Of a stretch of DNA of 64,000 nt, positions 1 to 11,649 are shown piece after piece. How positions within the stretch are numbered: position 1 is the stretch's first letter; each line of letters opens with the position of its first letter. The notes beneath the pieces were generated by a model. It was not told where the DNA came from and ran no database searches. It saw nothing but the letters and a program-made list of their open reading frames with translations. This stretch comes from Bondarzewia mesenterica (lineage: Eukaryota > Basidiomycota > Agaricomycetes > Russulales > Bondarzewiaceae), in assembly GCA_004802705.1 (NCBI GenBank), contig SGPL01000021.1, forward strand, positions 1 to 64,000. Direction: 5' to 3'. Both the position numbers and the translations under genes were made by a program.

Positions 1-1194
1 CTTCTTGATCACTAAGAAATGCCTCTCTGTTCCCGAACAAAATCGTGCATTTGCTCGAGGCTTCCACCCCAAATTATGAGCCCGAGTTTTGCAACGCCTC
101 CAGCTGAAGTCACCAGACTATTTCTCCAATGATCCATATGATATTCAGGAAGTGCACGATGCAGCGCGATTTGTTCTCCATGGCACCACTTCGGCAGTAT
201 AGCTCACCGACATCTCTTCATTGCCTTCGATCGCACCTATCGCCTCTGCTACTGAGGTCAAAATGGAAGACCTCGCGACCATGTTTGAGCACATTACTGA
301 GACCTTCATTAAGGCCTTAGTGGTCAACAAGCCATCGCACCCCCTCATCCTCTGCTGAACCCTGAAACCGCTGGTTGCTGCACCTTCTGTGGCAATGCTA
401 GACATTATATGCGAGAATGCCCCGAAGTCGAAGACTATATTTGCCAGGGCAAGTGTAGGTGCAATCTCGAAGGCAAGGTTATCTTATCATCTGGAGCATT
501 CATCCAGCGAAGCATTCCCAGTCTTTGGTTGAAGGAGCGCATCGATGAATGGCATCGTCGCAATCCAGGACAGATCGCATGAGGACAGCTGCTTCTCAAT
601 GTATTACCCAATGTCTACTATGATTGTTCTGCACCTGACCTGGCTGATCCTTTAGCCCCTGCGATCGCCATAACTGCGCATCTCTCAGCATATCATCTGA
701 CAACAGATGATCACATTGCCAGCCTTGAACGTGAACTGTTCCAACTTCGCAATCAGCAACAACCTAGGACCACGATCGTGCAACACCCTAAAGCCGACAG
801 TGATGAAGAACCCAGTAATAACACTCCCGAAGTACCACGCCCTATTACTCTGAAGGTCTCGCACCCAGTTCCATATGTTCAGGTTCCTCTGCGTCCAAAA
901 CCAGCCCCTGCGGAACCTGTACGGCACATTGATCCTCTCATTCATCCATACACTGCAGCCTGCAGTGCGACTTATGTTCCACCTGTCAATAAAGTCACCA
1001 ATGATGTTCTGCAACCACCTGCAATCAAGAAGCAAGAACCTGCATATCGCACGATGGCACTGATTTATGATGAGACAGTGGCGAAGGATGTTTATGACAG
1101 GGCTATATCATCCCCAATCACGGTCACCCAGCGTGAGCTTCTATCACTCTCTCTAGAAGTTCATGCCCAGATTCATGAAGCAACTGCTGGCTGA
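1..1194 (+). pseudogene. Ty3/gypsy Gag remnant with CCHC zinc knuckle (runs in from left edge)
   Basis: Gag packages the retroelement RNA into particles. Bases 379-420 encode a C-x2-C-x4-H-x4-C nucleocapsid knuckle (CTFCGNARHYMREC), followed by a basic GKCRCN stretch. A proline-rich linker runs from about 780 to 1,190. The frame is broken by a TGA near 581 and another at 1192-1194. Both sit where CGA or TGG would be expected, as with C-to-T or G-to-A damage. The capsid part and the start lie left of the window. The next open stretch (protease) follows at once in the same direction, so this is one gag-pol unit. The right palindrome arm has no counterpart to this part. Confidence 0.8.
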
Positions 1195-1230
1195 TGCATA
1201 CCTCAGCATGATGGTAGACAAGCTAAGATC

Positions 1231-1905
1231 TTGATGCAAAATGATGCCCTCTCGTTTGCCCTTGACAATCTTGACCCACCCTGCGACATCGAGAATACTG
1301 CACCCGATATCATGATAGCCTCATTTGTGCAAATCCTCCATCAGCCACTCATACCTCCCGAAGGGTCGCTAGTTATCCCAGACCCATATGAAGCCTACTT
1401 CAATTTGCTCGCACTGGACGAAGAACCTGAACCCCTCATTGTCGCAAAAGAATCATCGGCACTTCACTCTATCCTACCACTCATCGATCATCAACAGCAA
1501 GTCAAATTCATTGTCGATCCTGAGTCACAGATTATCGCAATGTCCGAAGAAGTCTGCAATGAACTGGCCCTCATATATGATCCCGATATCGTACTCAACA
1601 TGCAATCTGCAAATGGTGAAATTGACAAGTCCCTCAGTCTAGCATGCAATGTCCCATTCCTCATCGGCGATATTGCGCTTTATCTTCAAGTCCATGTTAT
1701 TCGTAAACTGGCTTATAACATCCTCCTGGGTTGCCCCTTCGATGTCCTTACTGAAAGCATCATCAAGAACTTCACTAATGAGAATCAGACCATCACTATT
1801 CACGATCTGAATACTGGACGCAACACGCCCATGCTGACATTGGCAAGAGGACCGCCACGCTTTGTTGAAAGCAACAGGAAGGTTTTTCGCAGATCGAGGA
1901 TTTGA
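1231..1905 (+). pseudogene. Ty3/gypsy retropepsin-like aspartic protease segment of gag-pol
   Basis: This open stretch of 224 residues encodes the protease that matures Gag-Pol. The likely catalytic turn is at about residues 92-96 (VKFIVDPESQI), where a retropepsin would have D-S/P-G-S/T. Here the glycine is Glu, which fits a GGA-to-GAA change. The second half keeps the conserved hydrophobic flap and the ILLGCPFDVLTES stretch typical of the C-terminal lobe. The stop at 1903-1905 is followed by a spacer without a good frame until the RT domain. The reading frame is unusually clean next to its neighbours. I infer it was once continuous with gag upstream and RT downstream. Confidence 0.75.
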
Positions 1906-2184
1906 TCAATGATCAAGGAGAACTCGTGCTCATCATAGCCATGGATACCTGATCGCATCTGCGATTTGAAGCTTTTCATCCTCTCGACCCTTCTACCTCT
2001 CCACTTTTTAATATCTGACTCTCATATATTTCTGTCTGCAATCCTGCGATATTTTTTTGATCTGATCCAACTGCTTTCAACTCATCTCTCCTGTCTGCGT
2101 TCACTCTGAATCCCACCTCTCAAGTTCCCATTCAATCTCTTTTATCGACTCTTCACAATGATCTAGTCTCCATCTTCACTGCAA

Positions 2185-5100
2185 AGCACAAGTACAAGCC
2201 TGCCACTCAAAAAGTACGCTCGATCTTAGCTGAACTTCCTGATAAGTTTCGCATCATTCACAATATATCCGGTGATCCACTGGCAGACATGCCTTATCTC
2301 AGTCCTACCCCCCACCATTTCATCCCTTTGGTTGCTACACTTCGGAACATCATGACATCATCGACAACATTTATTTTGGTGATTTTCTCTAGCCTGCCAA
2401 ACACGATCTCATGCATCACTTTATATGTGTGTAAAATGAAGGCTTCACGTAGAATGACACTGAGCATGGCCACTTTCGTGAAGACTTCTTTCCTCCTGTC
2501 AATATGCCTGTGGTCGCTCACAAGCCCTGGGTCCTTCACAACATGCTAATTCCTCCTGGGATCTATGACAAGGTCTGTGATGTTATCTGCATCAAGATTG
2601 CAGCCGGGGTTTATGAACCTTCGAACTCCTCTTATTGCTCTCGATGGTTTATCATCATCAAAAAGGATGGCTCTAGTCTTCGCCTTGTCCACAGCCTCGA
2701 ACCACTCAATGCAGTCACCATCCAACATTCTGGCATCCCACCCTACACCGATCAGATCACCGAACAATTCACGAGCTACGCCTGTGGTGGCATGCTCAAT
2801 TTGTATATTGGATATAATAAGCAAACTCTCGCAGAGTCCTCGACGATTATACAACCTTTCAAACTCCCTATGGCATGCTTCGCCTTGTCACTCTCCCTAT
2901 GAGCTAAACAAATTTGGTCCCCATCTTCTATGATGATGTCACCTTCATCCTGCAGCCCAAAATCCCTGATACCACTATCCCTTACATCAATGACATATCA
3001 GTTCGTGGCCCTGCGACTCAATACCTACTCCCTGATGGATCACCCAAAACTCATCCTGATAATCCTCGCATTCATTGCTTCATCTGGGAACACTTCCAAA
3101 GTCTCAATCGTGTCATCCAGCACATGAAGTATTCTGGTGGAATCTTTTCCGGTCATAAGGTGATTCTCTGTTCACCCAAAATTACAGTGGTCGGCCATCG
3201 CTGTACTCCCCATGGCTGCCTACCCGAAGAACCTCACGTCGAGAAGATCATCAACTGGGGCCCTTGTTGCAACTTGTCCGATGTTCATGCATTTCTTGGA
3301 ACCATTGGCGTCATTCGCATTTTCATTCACAACTTCGCCCATCGTGCTCACGCACTCACCAAGCTTATGTGCAAAGAAGAACCTTTCCACTTCAGGTCTG
3401 ATCAGATCACTGCTCAAGAAAACCTCAAGGCTGCTCTACTCACCTCCCCCGCACTCTATCTGATTGACTATTCCTCTAAAGCCCCTATCATCCTCACTAT
3501 TGACACTTCACACATCGCTGTCAGCTTTCACCTCTGCCAATGTGATCTTGATAATTTCAAGATCCGCTACTATGCTCATTTCAGCTCTATCACTCTCAAC
3601 GACCATGAAGCCCGATTCTCCCAGCCCAAGCTCAAATGCTATGGCCTTTTTCACGCTCTGTGATCCCTCAAGCTCTATCTCATCAGCATTTGCAACCTCA
3701 TTATCAAAGTCGACACACGCTATATTAAAGGCATGCTCGCTAATCCTGATCTCAAACCTAGCGCCAACATCAATCACTGGATCCTCTCCATTCTTACCTT
3801 CCATTTTACTCTCATCTATGTTCCTGGTACTCTTTACACACCCAATGGATTATCGCACTGCCCACCGCAGCCTGGTGATATTGCTGAGTCCTCCGATGAC
3901 TTCGATGACTGGATCAATAATGTCTATGGGTTTTTACACCTTATCAATTCACCTTCCACTTCCTCTCCTCCCGCCATTCTTTCTACCTACCCAAACAACA
4001 TCACAATTGATGCTGATACTCAGGATACACCTCCCATTCCCACCATCTCCTACAGTGATGTACCCCACTCCAACAATGACCACACTGCCGATCATCGCCT
4101 CGAACAAGTTCACGACTAGCATAAATCCATGGAACGCCCTTCGACACTTTCTGATGCTGAATACACCACCTTCCTCTGCTATTGCACAGAATTCTTCATC
4201 GCTTCCGACAAACTCTGGTGCAAAGACTCCCATGGTCGCCACAAGCTCATCGCCTTCCCCAACCATCACATTGCAATTCTCACATCTTTACAAGACAAAG
4301 TCACACACAAGGGCATTTATGTGACTACGGCACTCATCGCACTTCACTTTTGGTGGCCCATGACATGACAAAATATTGCCTGGTTTGTTTGCACTTGCCA
4401 CATCTGCCAACTCTGACAAACATCCAATATCCTGATTCCTCCGACCATCGTGACCCCTGCGTCTCTCTTCGCGAAGATGTATATGGACACCATGCATATG
4501 CCTAAGGCTGGTGGCTTCAAATACCTCGTCCAAGGCCACTGTTCAATCTCACATTATCCTGAATTCTGCATGCTTCGATGAGAATCAAGCGCTGTACTTA
4601 CCGATTGGATATTCAAGGACATCCTGTGTCGATGAGGTGCTCTCTGTGAGGTCATCTCCAATAATGGCTCCGCATTCATCAAGGCTCTCACTAACCTCGT
4701 GAAGAAGTACCATGTTCACTATATCTGCATCTTTGGCTACAACTCCCACGTGAATGGTATCGCAGAATGATCGCACTTCAATGTCTGCCAAGCCCTCTTC
4801 AAGGCAGTCAATGGTGACTAATCAAAATGGAACTGTGCGACTTATTTCATCTTCTGGGCTGATCACATCACCGTCCATCACCACATGGGCTGTTCACCAT
4901 ACTTCACTGCCACCGGTACCTATCCCCTAGTTCCTCTCAACATCACCAAAGCAACATACCTTCTTCCTCCCCCATCTTCCTTCATTTCCTCCACTGATCT
5001 TATTACCTGCCATGCTATCGCTCTCCAGAAATGCAAGTCCAACCTCACCTCCCTTCATTCCAAAGTTTACGAAGCTCATATCTAAGCTGCGATCAAGTTC

Positions 5101-5475
5101 GAATGCAACCACATCACCATCATCCACAATTTTGACTTTCAACTCAGCTTGCTCATCCTTATGTGATATAGCGTGATCGAGAAGTCCCTCAACTGCAAAA
5201 TGTGACCTCACTATACCGGTCCACTTGTTGTCATCTCTAGAAACCACAGTGGTGCTTATATCCTCTGTAAACTTGATGGCTCTGTTTACGATCACCCCAT
5301 CGCCGCATTCCATATCATCCCCTACTTTGCTCACCAATCCATCCCCCTTTCCGACCTCGATCGGCTACTCGATATTTCTGTGCAACATCTTTAAGAACTC
5401 AAAGCGTCACCCACTGCTGATCCTGAGGCCCTGGATGATGACCTCACGACCTCGCAGGATGAAGATCTCAACTAA
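2185..5475 (+). pseudogene. Ty3/gypsy pol: reverse transcriptase, RNase H, integrase (left palindrome arm)
   Basis: This segment made cDNA and inserted it into the genome. In order: the RT N-terminal region from about 2,185; RT fingers and palm at about 2,504-3,260; an RNase H region around 3,450-3,870 (DTSHIAVSFHLCQCD); and integrase at about 4,130-5,470. The RT catalytic box at 2,983-2,994 reads YIND, whereas the right arm still has YIDD. The integrase core reads NNGSAF at about 4,658, where the right arm has DNGSA. Both active sites are therefore lost by a single G-to-A change. Many TGA, TAA and TAG codons interrupt the frame. The terminal stop is TAA at 5473-5475 after an acidic tail. From about 2,400 onward it is mirrored at 11,650-14,690. 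Confidence 0.9.
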
Positions 5476-5506
5476 GCCAGATAAAACCTTCTCCTCATAT
5501 ACTGGT

Positions 5507-5560
5507 GACTGAGGACAGTCGATCTTTCAGTTAGAAGGAGGACTGATACCCATGATATTC
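5507..5560 (+). promoter_or_regulatory. Polypurine-tract-like site and possible LTR start after pol
   Basis: The 14-mer GACTGAGGACAGTC is followed by a purine-rich tract (AGTTAGAAGGAGGACTGAT). This is the position and make-up expected for the plus-strand primer of a Ty3 element just before its 3' LTR. The same 14-mer and a similar tract recur at 7,492-7,532. The right arm lacks this site because of a deletion. Confidence 0.5.
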
Positions 5561-5944
5561 CCATTCCATTTCACTGCTACTTTGTCCGATAATCTTCGCA
5601 AGACTTCGCAACCTCTTCGCCAAGTCTTTTCACATCACTAATACTTCACCGCCCTCTTCACATTCTGTGTTCCCTAAGTCGCATTAACGATCTGATTGGA
5701 TTTATGCAAACCTCCTAGGGATTTATGGCCATGATGATCTACTGAGCCTTTCTCTATTTTTCTATTTAATTTTTGTTTTCTTTTTTTCTTTCCTTGCTGG
5801 CTAGGTCTTTTCAGGCTTCAAAATTATCGCAAAAATCACATTCTCAGCACGAATACAAATGGAATGATCGCAGCACATTTTTAGCATTACAAGTGAGAGG
5901 AGGGACCACGCGATCTTTCAACTAAAACCAGAAAACCATTCCAT

Positions 5945-7304
5945 CTACTCATCCTCCTTCATTCCTAACGCCCGCTTCGCAATGCAAATTTTGCGCCTCA
6001 CCTTCTCAAGCTTATGCTTGTTGGCCTCGTGCTCTGCCAAGATGATGGCCAACTTGCACGCGTTGCTCTCCATATGCCAGGTGATCATGTCTTCAGCATT
6101 GATAAGGCCAGGCAGAGACATGCTAGGCTCCACAGAGGCCACAACCTCACTCATGAGCTTCTTGCGCTTCACCATCGATTTCTTAAGGAACACTGCGGTA
6201 GTCATCGTGCTCGACCGAAATGATCGCGCAGTAGGCTTGGGATGAGGAGCTATCAAACATGATCAGAGTGATGGTATGCACAACTGAAGTGATGACTTAC
6301 TTGATGAGCTAGAATCCTTCTTTTTGGCCAACTCAACTTTGATCATCGGAATGGTGCTGCGAGCGGCCTCAGTTGACAGCGAGCAGCGCTTCTTGTCCTG
6401 GGTGCACTTCGTACACCTGTCCATGCCTAGAAGCTGATAACATGCGTACATGAAATGGAATTCATTCACGCAGTGATAGCATGTATTGTTCACCTATGAT
6501 AATCAGGGTGTCAGTGCAGAAACAAGCAGCTAGAATTGCGAAGACTTACCAAGATAGCGCCCTCAGGAATCACCTTCAAATCATGAGTCGCACTCTTGGG
6601 CTGCTTGGTGGTGACCACTGGGTCACTCACTGAGACCTCAGCAGTCTTGCACTTTTCAGCGTGGCCTTTGCCCTTCTCCACATCACTTGCTGCACTGACA
6701 TCTCCTCTGGTCTCTGATGTTAGCACAGTCATTTCCGTGTTAGCATCAAACTCCCCTAGGCTCACAAGGTCGAGCAACATCAGATCATCGTCCAAATTCC
6801 ACTCAAAATCATCAGGAGAGATCTTATCGGCCATGAGCAAGGCCAGCTTCTCTGCCTCATGAACCTTGCAGTATGTGAGGCATTCCTCTTCTTTTGCCTT
6901 TGCAGCTGTGACCTGCTCTTATTGAATGTGTACCTTTTCACATTCGGCTGCAACCTCATGTTCATGTGTGACCAATGCTGAGAGTTGAGGCAGGATGCAC
7001 GCCTCCCACTCAAGCCACTCACACATGGTGACTGGCTTCAGCGTGACACTCACTTCCTCGACCCACTTAGTAATGTCGGCATCCAGCACAAAGCCGTCCA
7101 GCATCTCCAAGTGATTCTGCAAAGTCCAAAATGGTTAGCACGGCAGAGTGATTGTGATCACAATCAACGATGCACCAGGTACCCAATGAACATCTTGCCC
7201 CACACGACGTAGTCCTTCAACTCAGCAGGCACACCAGGGAGCGACTTCATGTGGTCACTAAGGACCTCCTTAAGTTTCGCGATGAGCAGTGGATGAGCAG
7301 GCAT
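5945..7304 (-). pseudogene. Antisense passenger gene, four exons, Cys-cluster and coiled-coil protein (left copy, nearly intact)
   Basis: I do not recognise a named family. Exons on the minus strand are 7304-7176, 7116-6550, 6493-6301 and 6249-5945. The introns of 59, 56 and 51 bp all have GT-AG ends, and the first has a GCTAAC branch site. Exon phases (0, 0, 1) join into one frame of about 397 residues with a single in-frame stop (TAA, complement of 6919-6921). Exon 2 encodes a charged helical region and an acidic stretch. Exon 3 holds C-x2-C...C...C-x2-C-x6-C (from CYHCVNEF to CTKCTQDKKRCSL), like a small zinc-binding cluster. Exon 4 is a predicted coiled coil ending in KEDE. The start is preceded by a pyrimidine-rich tract. 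It lies antisense between pol and the LTR-like block. Confidence 0.7.
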
Positions 7305-7491
7305 GCTGGAAATGTGATGGAAAAGAGAAAGAGGAGTGATGCAATGACAGAGTCACATGCTTGAGACCCTGAGCCTTGAGAAGTGCGATATGAGGCATCC
7401 ATGAGGTGAGCCTGGCTTGGACAACTATCAGAGATCGCCAATTTTGCATTACCTGATTAAGCAACTCAAGATCGCCGCACTTCGATCGCCT

Positions 7492-7532
7492 GACTGAGGA
7501 CAGTCAGTAGTTCAGTTGGGAGGAGATGATGA
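7492..7532 (+). promoter_or_regulatory. Second polypurine-tract-like site at the start of the LTR-like block
   Basis: The 14-mer GACTGAGGACAGTC seen at 5,507 recurs here, followed by AGTTGGGAGGAGATGATG. The mirrored site is in the right arm near 9,735-9,765. It marks the outer edge of the LTR-like block and the far side of the passenger gene. Confidence 0.5.
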
Positions 7533-8545
7533 GCACCCCTGCTCCCTAACCTTGGAGACTACTATTTTTGTCCTTTTGTTTCAGATCTCAAGACTTCATC
7601 ATTCCTGTCCTTTTGCGATATCTTGCGATCTCTTCTCAGCTTGGCTGCTTCAACCTCCGATCACGAGACCATTCTTCGTCGATGCTCTGGACCTTCTCCA
7701 CATGTCGGATGTCTGTGATCAATGATGCTGAGCAGCACTCAAGCTCATCCATTCAGCTCAATGGTTTTCGGTATCATCGGCCGACCATCTGCGACATCAT
7801 CTGCATCCCATTCCGATCTGATATTGCTCGGGGCACACACTCCTCCATTCCATTGTTTTATCGCATGTTATTTCCAGGAGACTTTACAGGGTGCCTATCG
7901 GGTTCAACAGATTACCTTTTTACCTTTCGATCTCACATGCTTTTACTTCTCTTCGCACTGATGCTCAATTACCGATCACTGAATCTTCCTGTTCCTATTT
8001 TTCATTCTGTTCTTCCTGCTCTGACTTCGCCCTTGTTCGCTCATTTTTTACCTTCATCATACGATGTTCACTATATCTTTTGGTCCCCCTTCTCCACTCC
8101 CTGCTTAGTATATAAGCTATGATATGTCTCTGCAAAATATCAGATCAGTCTCCAGACTTCAGACCTCATTTCACCTATGCAAACTGCGACTGTGACCTAT
8201 GACTTGTGACTTTGACTTTGCTTTTGCTGCAACTTACTGTGACCTTTGACATTGCTGTGATCTTCGACATTGCTCCTCTATCTCTAAACACTGTGCTTCA
8301 TCTCTATATCCTATTCATCCTCCTGTTCTATAACATCTTGGACCTTTGACCCAAATATCGCACTGACTTCGCACCTTCATCGGAACATCACTCCAATATC
8401 GCAATTGATCGCACGACCTCATTCATCCTTCGTACCCATCTACTCAACTCACCCTCTTGCACATCACCAGTGGTGTCTTTTGAGGTGTTGTTTCTTCCCT
8501 AGGGGCATCACGAGTGTATCACTGGTTCATCTAGCAACATCTCCT
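7531..8545 (+). repeat. LTR-like block, left arm
   Basis: A block of about 1 kb begins TGATGAGCACCCCTGC directly after a purine tract, contains a TATA box at 8,109, and runs to the palindrome centre. The sequence after the TATA box is T/C-rich with repeated TGTGACCTTTGAC-like words. A 184-codon frame at 7,568-8,122 appears to be non-coding because its mirror copy is broken. I infer an LTR from position and promoter content. No direct second copy in the same orientation lies in the window to prove it. Confidence 0.5.
8109..8116 (+). promoter_or_regulatory. TATA box of the left LTR-like block
   Basis: TATATAAG is followed about 40 bp downstream by an ATCAGATCAGTCTCC initiator-like region. The box and its flanks are kept in the mirror copy at 9,112-9,119, which supports a real promoter shared by both arms. 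Confidence 0.5.
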
Positions 8546-8620
8546 GAGTCTCTACTTTGCCATTTGAGCTCAACTCAGTTTTTGATTTGCATTACTGTGA
8601 GATCATGCAGCAGATGGAGA
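8546..8620. other. Palindrome spacer
   Basis: This is 75 bp without a mirror partner, between the two arms (CAACATCTCCT on the left, AGGAGATGTTG on the right). It begins GAGTCTCTACTTTGCC and has no coding content that I can see. It is the symmetry centre of the 12-kb inverted repeat. Confidence 0.75.
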
Positions 8621-9737
8621 AGGAGATGTTGTAGTGATACACTCATGATGCCCCTAAGGGAGAAACAACACCCCAAAAGATACCACAGGCGATGTGCAAG
8701 AGGGTGAGTTGGGTAGATGTCTGCTGTGAAGACACAGATGTGTGAGTGGATGGGTATGAAAGATGAATAAGAGTGTGTAATTAGGTGCAATATCAGAGCA
8801 ATGTTCTGATAAAAGTGCGAAGTTGGTGCAATATTTGTGGTCAAAGGTCCAAGAAGTTTTAGAGTGGGAGGATAGGTAGGATATAGAGACAAAACACAAT
8901 GGTAGAGGTAGATGAGTGATATCGATGAAACAAAGTCGGCAAGATAACAATAGGCCGCAGCAATGTTGAAGGTCACAGTAAGTCACAGCAAAGTCAAAGT
9001 TGCAGGTCAAAGGTCACAGTCGAAGGTCGTAGTTGCAGTTGCAGTTCACACAGGTGAAATGAGGTCTAAAGTCTGGAGACTGATCTGATATTTTGCAGGG
9101 AGGTATCATAGCTTATATACTGAGTGAGGAGCAGAGAAGGGAGACCAAAAGATATAGCAAACATCGTATGATGAAGGTAAAAAATGAGCGAACAAGAGCA
9201 AAGTCAAAGCAGGAAGAATAGAATGAAAAATAAGAACAGGAAGATTCAGCGATCAGTAATCTGGCACCAGTTCAAAGGGAAGCAAAAGCATGTGAGATCG
9301 AAAGGTAAAAGGTAATCTGGCAAACCCGATAGGTGCCCTGTGAAGTCTCCTAGAAATAACATGTGATAAAATGATGGAACAAAGGAGCGTGTGCTCTGAG
9401 CGATATTAGATCAGAATGGAATGCAGGTGATGTCACAGATGGTCAGCCGATGATACCAAAAACCATCGAGCCAAATGGATGAGCATGAGTGCTGCTCAGC
9501 ATTATCAATGATAGAAGTCCGACATGTGGAGTAGATCTGGAGTGTCAACAAAGAATGGTCTTGTGATCAGGGATCGAAGCAGACAAGCTGAGGGGAAATT
9601 GCAAAAGATTAGAAAAGGTCAGTAGAGATCACAAAAGATCGCAAAAGGATGGGAATGATAGAGGCTTGGGATCTAAAATGAAGGGGCAAAAATAGTAGTC
9701 TTCCAAGGCTAGGGAGCAGGGGTGCTCATCATCTCCT
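8621..9737 (-). repeat. LTR-like block, right arm (inverted)
   Basis: This is the mirror of 7,531-8,545. It keeps the TATA box, the TGACCTTTGAC-like words and the GGAGATGATGAGCACCCC edge (as its complement near 9,718-9,740). It holds no convincing gene. The open frames at 8,575-9,010 are translations of LTR sequence. Confidence 0.5.
9112..9119 (-). promoter_or_regulatory. TATA box of the right LTR-like block
   Basis: The complement reads TATATAAG, in the same context as the box at 8,109. The two promoters point towards each other across the palindrome centre. Confidence 0.5.
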
Positions 9738-9956
9738 CCTAACTGAAATACTGATTGTCCTCAGTTAGGCGATCAAAGTACAGTGAACTTGAGTTGCCTA
9801 ATTGGGTAATGTGAAATCAGTGATCTCTGATATTTGGCTGGTCTAGGCTTGCCTCATGCATGCCTCATGTTGTGCTTCTCAGTTCAGGGTTTCTGGTGCT
9901 TGACTTGTGCATCACATCGCTTTCCTTTTCTCAACCCTCTCTGTCTCAATCAAGCT

Positions 9957-11306
9957 ATGCCTGCCCATCCCTTGCTCATCTTGAAGCTCAAGGAGGCCCT
10001 GAGTGACCACATGCAGTCACTCCCTAGTGCACCTGTGGAGGTTGAGGACTATGTTATGTGACCAAAGATGTTCGCAGGGTATTTAGTGCATCATACTGGT
10101 TGCTGGCAAATGAACATTTTACTAATTTTTCACAGAAACATCTGGAGACCCTGGATGGCTTCGTGAAGAATGCTGAAGTTGACAAGTGGGTTAAGGAAAT
10201 GAGCGCAGCACTTGAGCCGATTGCCGTGCATGACTGGCTTGAGTGGAGCATGCACTTCCTTCTACAGCTTGCCACACTGGTCGAGCATGAGTGCGAGGTC
10301 AAGATCAAACGTGAAAAGGTCTATGTCTTAGAGGAGCATGTTACAGAAGTCCAGGTGAAAGAAGATGCTCAGTTAGCACATTGCAAAGCTCACGAGGCAG
10401 AGAAATGGACTCTATTTATAGCTGAGAAGATTTCTGTGGATGAGTTTGAGTGAAACTTGAACGAGGACCAGATGTCACTTAGCATCACAAGCACTGGGGA
10501 GTAGGAGGCTGACACAAAGATGACCGCTCTGACCTCAGAGACCAGGGGCGACGTTAGCACTGTAAGTGATGCAGGCAAAGATAAAGGATGCATGACCAAG
10601 AGGAAAACTGCTGAGGTCATTGTGGGTGAGTGAGGTGGCACTGCTAAACACCCCAAATGCACAGCTCTGCATGATCTGAAGGTGATTCTGAAGGGAGCCC
10701 TTCTGGTGAGTCCTCGCCCTCTATAATGTTTTGTGTGCTGATTTGCCAGTTCATGCAAATGAACGAGGCCTGCTCTCACTGTGCGAATAACTTTGCTGTT
10801 ACCTTCACTTGTTATTGGGTCCCAGGTGCGGAGAAATGCACTAAGTGCACCCAAGACAAAAAATGATGTTCTCTCATAGCAGAGATCATCCCCAATGACT
10901 CACTCATTGTCAAGGCTGAGGTTTTTGAGTTCAAAGCATCTGGATCATCTGGTAAGTGATGGTGTAGAGATCGCCAGTATTATGCTAATTTTTGCATTGA
11001 AGGGTCACGTCCGAGGCTGACTGCTCACTCATCTAGCTCAAGCACAACTGTCACCTTGCACTTCCTCAAGAAGTCTGTCGATAAGCTGGAGCAGCTCGTG
11101 AGTGAAGTGTGAGCACTTTTGTGTCTAGGATGTTGCTGACCGGGCTGACCCATGTAGCTGACATGATCACCTGGCACTTAGAGAGTAATGCCCGCAAGCT
11201 AGCCATGGTGTTGGCAGAGTGCGAGATAGATAAGAGGGAGTTGGAGAAGGTGAGACGTGAAATATGTGCTGTGAAGAGGGCATTGGATGAGAATGTCGAG
11301 GATTAG
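9957..11306 (+). pseudogene. Passenger gene, right copy (same four exons, several nonsense changes)
   Basis: Exons are 9957-10085, 10136-10705, 10750-10951 and 11003-11306, with introns of 50, 44 and 51 bp at the same positions as in the left copy. Exon 1 is exactly 43 codons in both. Exon 3 keeps the cysteine cluster (CSHCANNF to CTKCTQDKK). Exon 4 ends as a coiled coil (KRELEKVRREICAVKRALDE). Breaks: TGA at 10059-10061 and at 10451-10453, both where the left copy has TGG. Further stops lie near 10,502 and 10,632, and TGA replaces the Arg codon in KKRCSL. A frameshift falls near 11,105. The start is preceded by a pyrimidine-rich stretch. It cannot make the full protein. Function unknown. Confidence 0.7.
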
Positions 11307-11649
11307 GTGAGTGGAAAGGGGGATCTTGTCGCAAGCGTTCATCGGCTCAGTGCCTCATATTTTGTAGTTTGTTGTAATGTCCACGATGTCTAAAATGAGA
11401 CTGCAATGATTTTTGAAAAATGGAGAGATAGAAAGAAATAGAGATAGAGGTAAAATTAAAAATGAAAATGAAAAAATAGAGAAAGGCTCAGTAGATCATC
11501 ATGGCCATGAAACCCTAAGAGGTTTGTGCAAATTTGATTGGATCATCAATGTGACTTAGGGAAGAAAGAATGTGAAGAGGTTGATGAAGTGTTAGTGATG
11601 GAAAAAGAAAGGACAAAGAGTTTGCGAAGTCTTGCGAAGATTATTAAAA

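Larger units (their letters stand above)
2400..8545 (+). repeat. Left arm of a 12-kb imperfect palindrome
   Basis: Read outward from the centre, this arm is the reverse complement of 8,621-14,690 in the same gene order: LTR-like block, passenger gene, pol. Near the centre, the stretch around 8,483-8,545 matches the reverse complement of 8,621-8,680 with few changes. Homology is lost outward at about 2,400 versus 14,690, inside the N-terminal part of RT. By eye the arms differ by roughly a tenth of positions plus indels, mostly transitions, so the duplication is old. I did not compute an alignment. Confidence 0.85.

Noticed and set aside
7568..8122. 184-codon open frame in the left LTR-like block
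   Set aside because: It lies in the promoter-bearing block, its mirror copy is broken, and the composition is plain T/C-rich translation without motifs.
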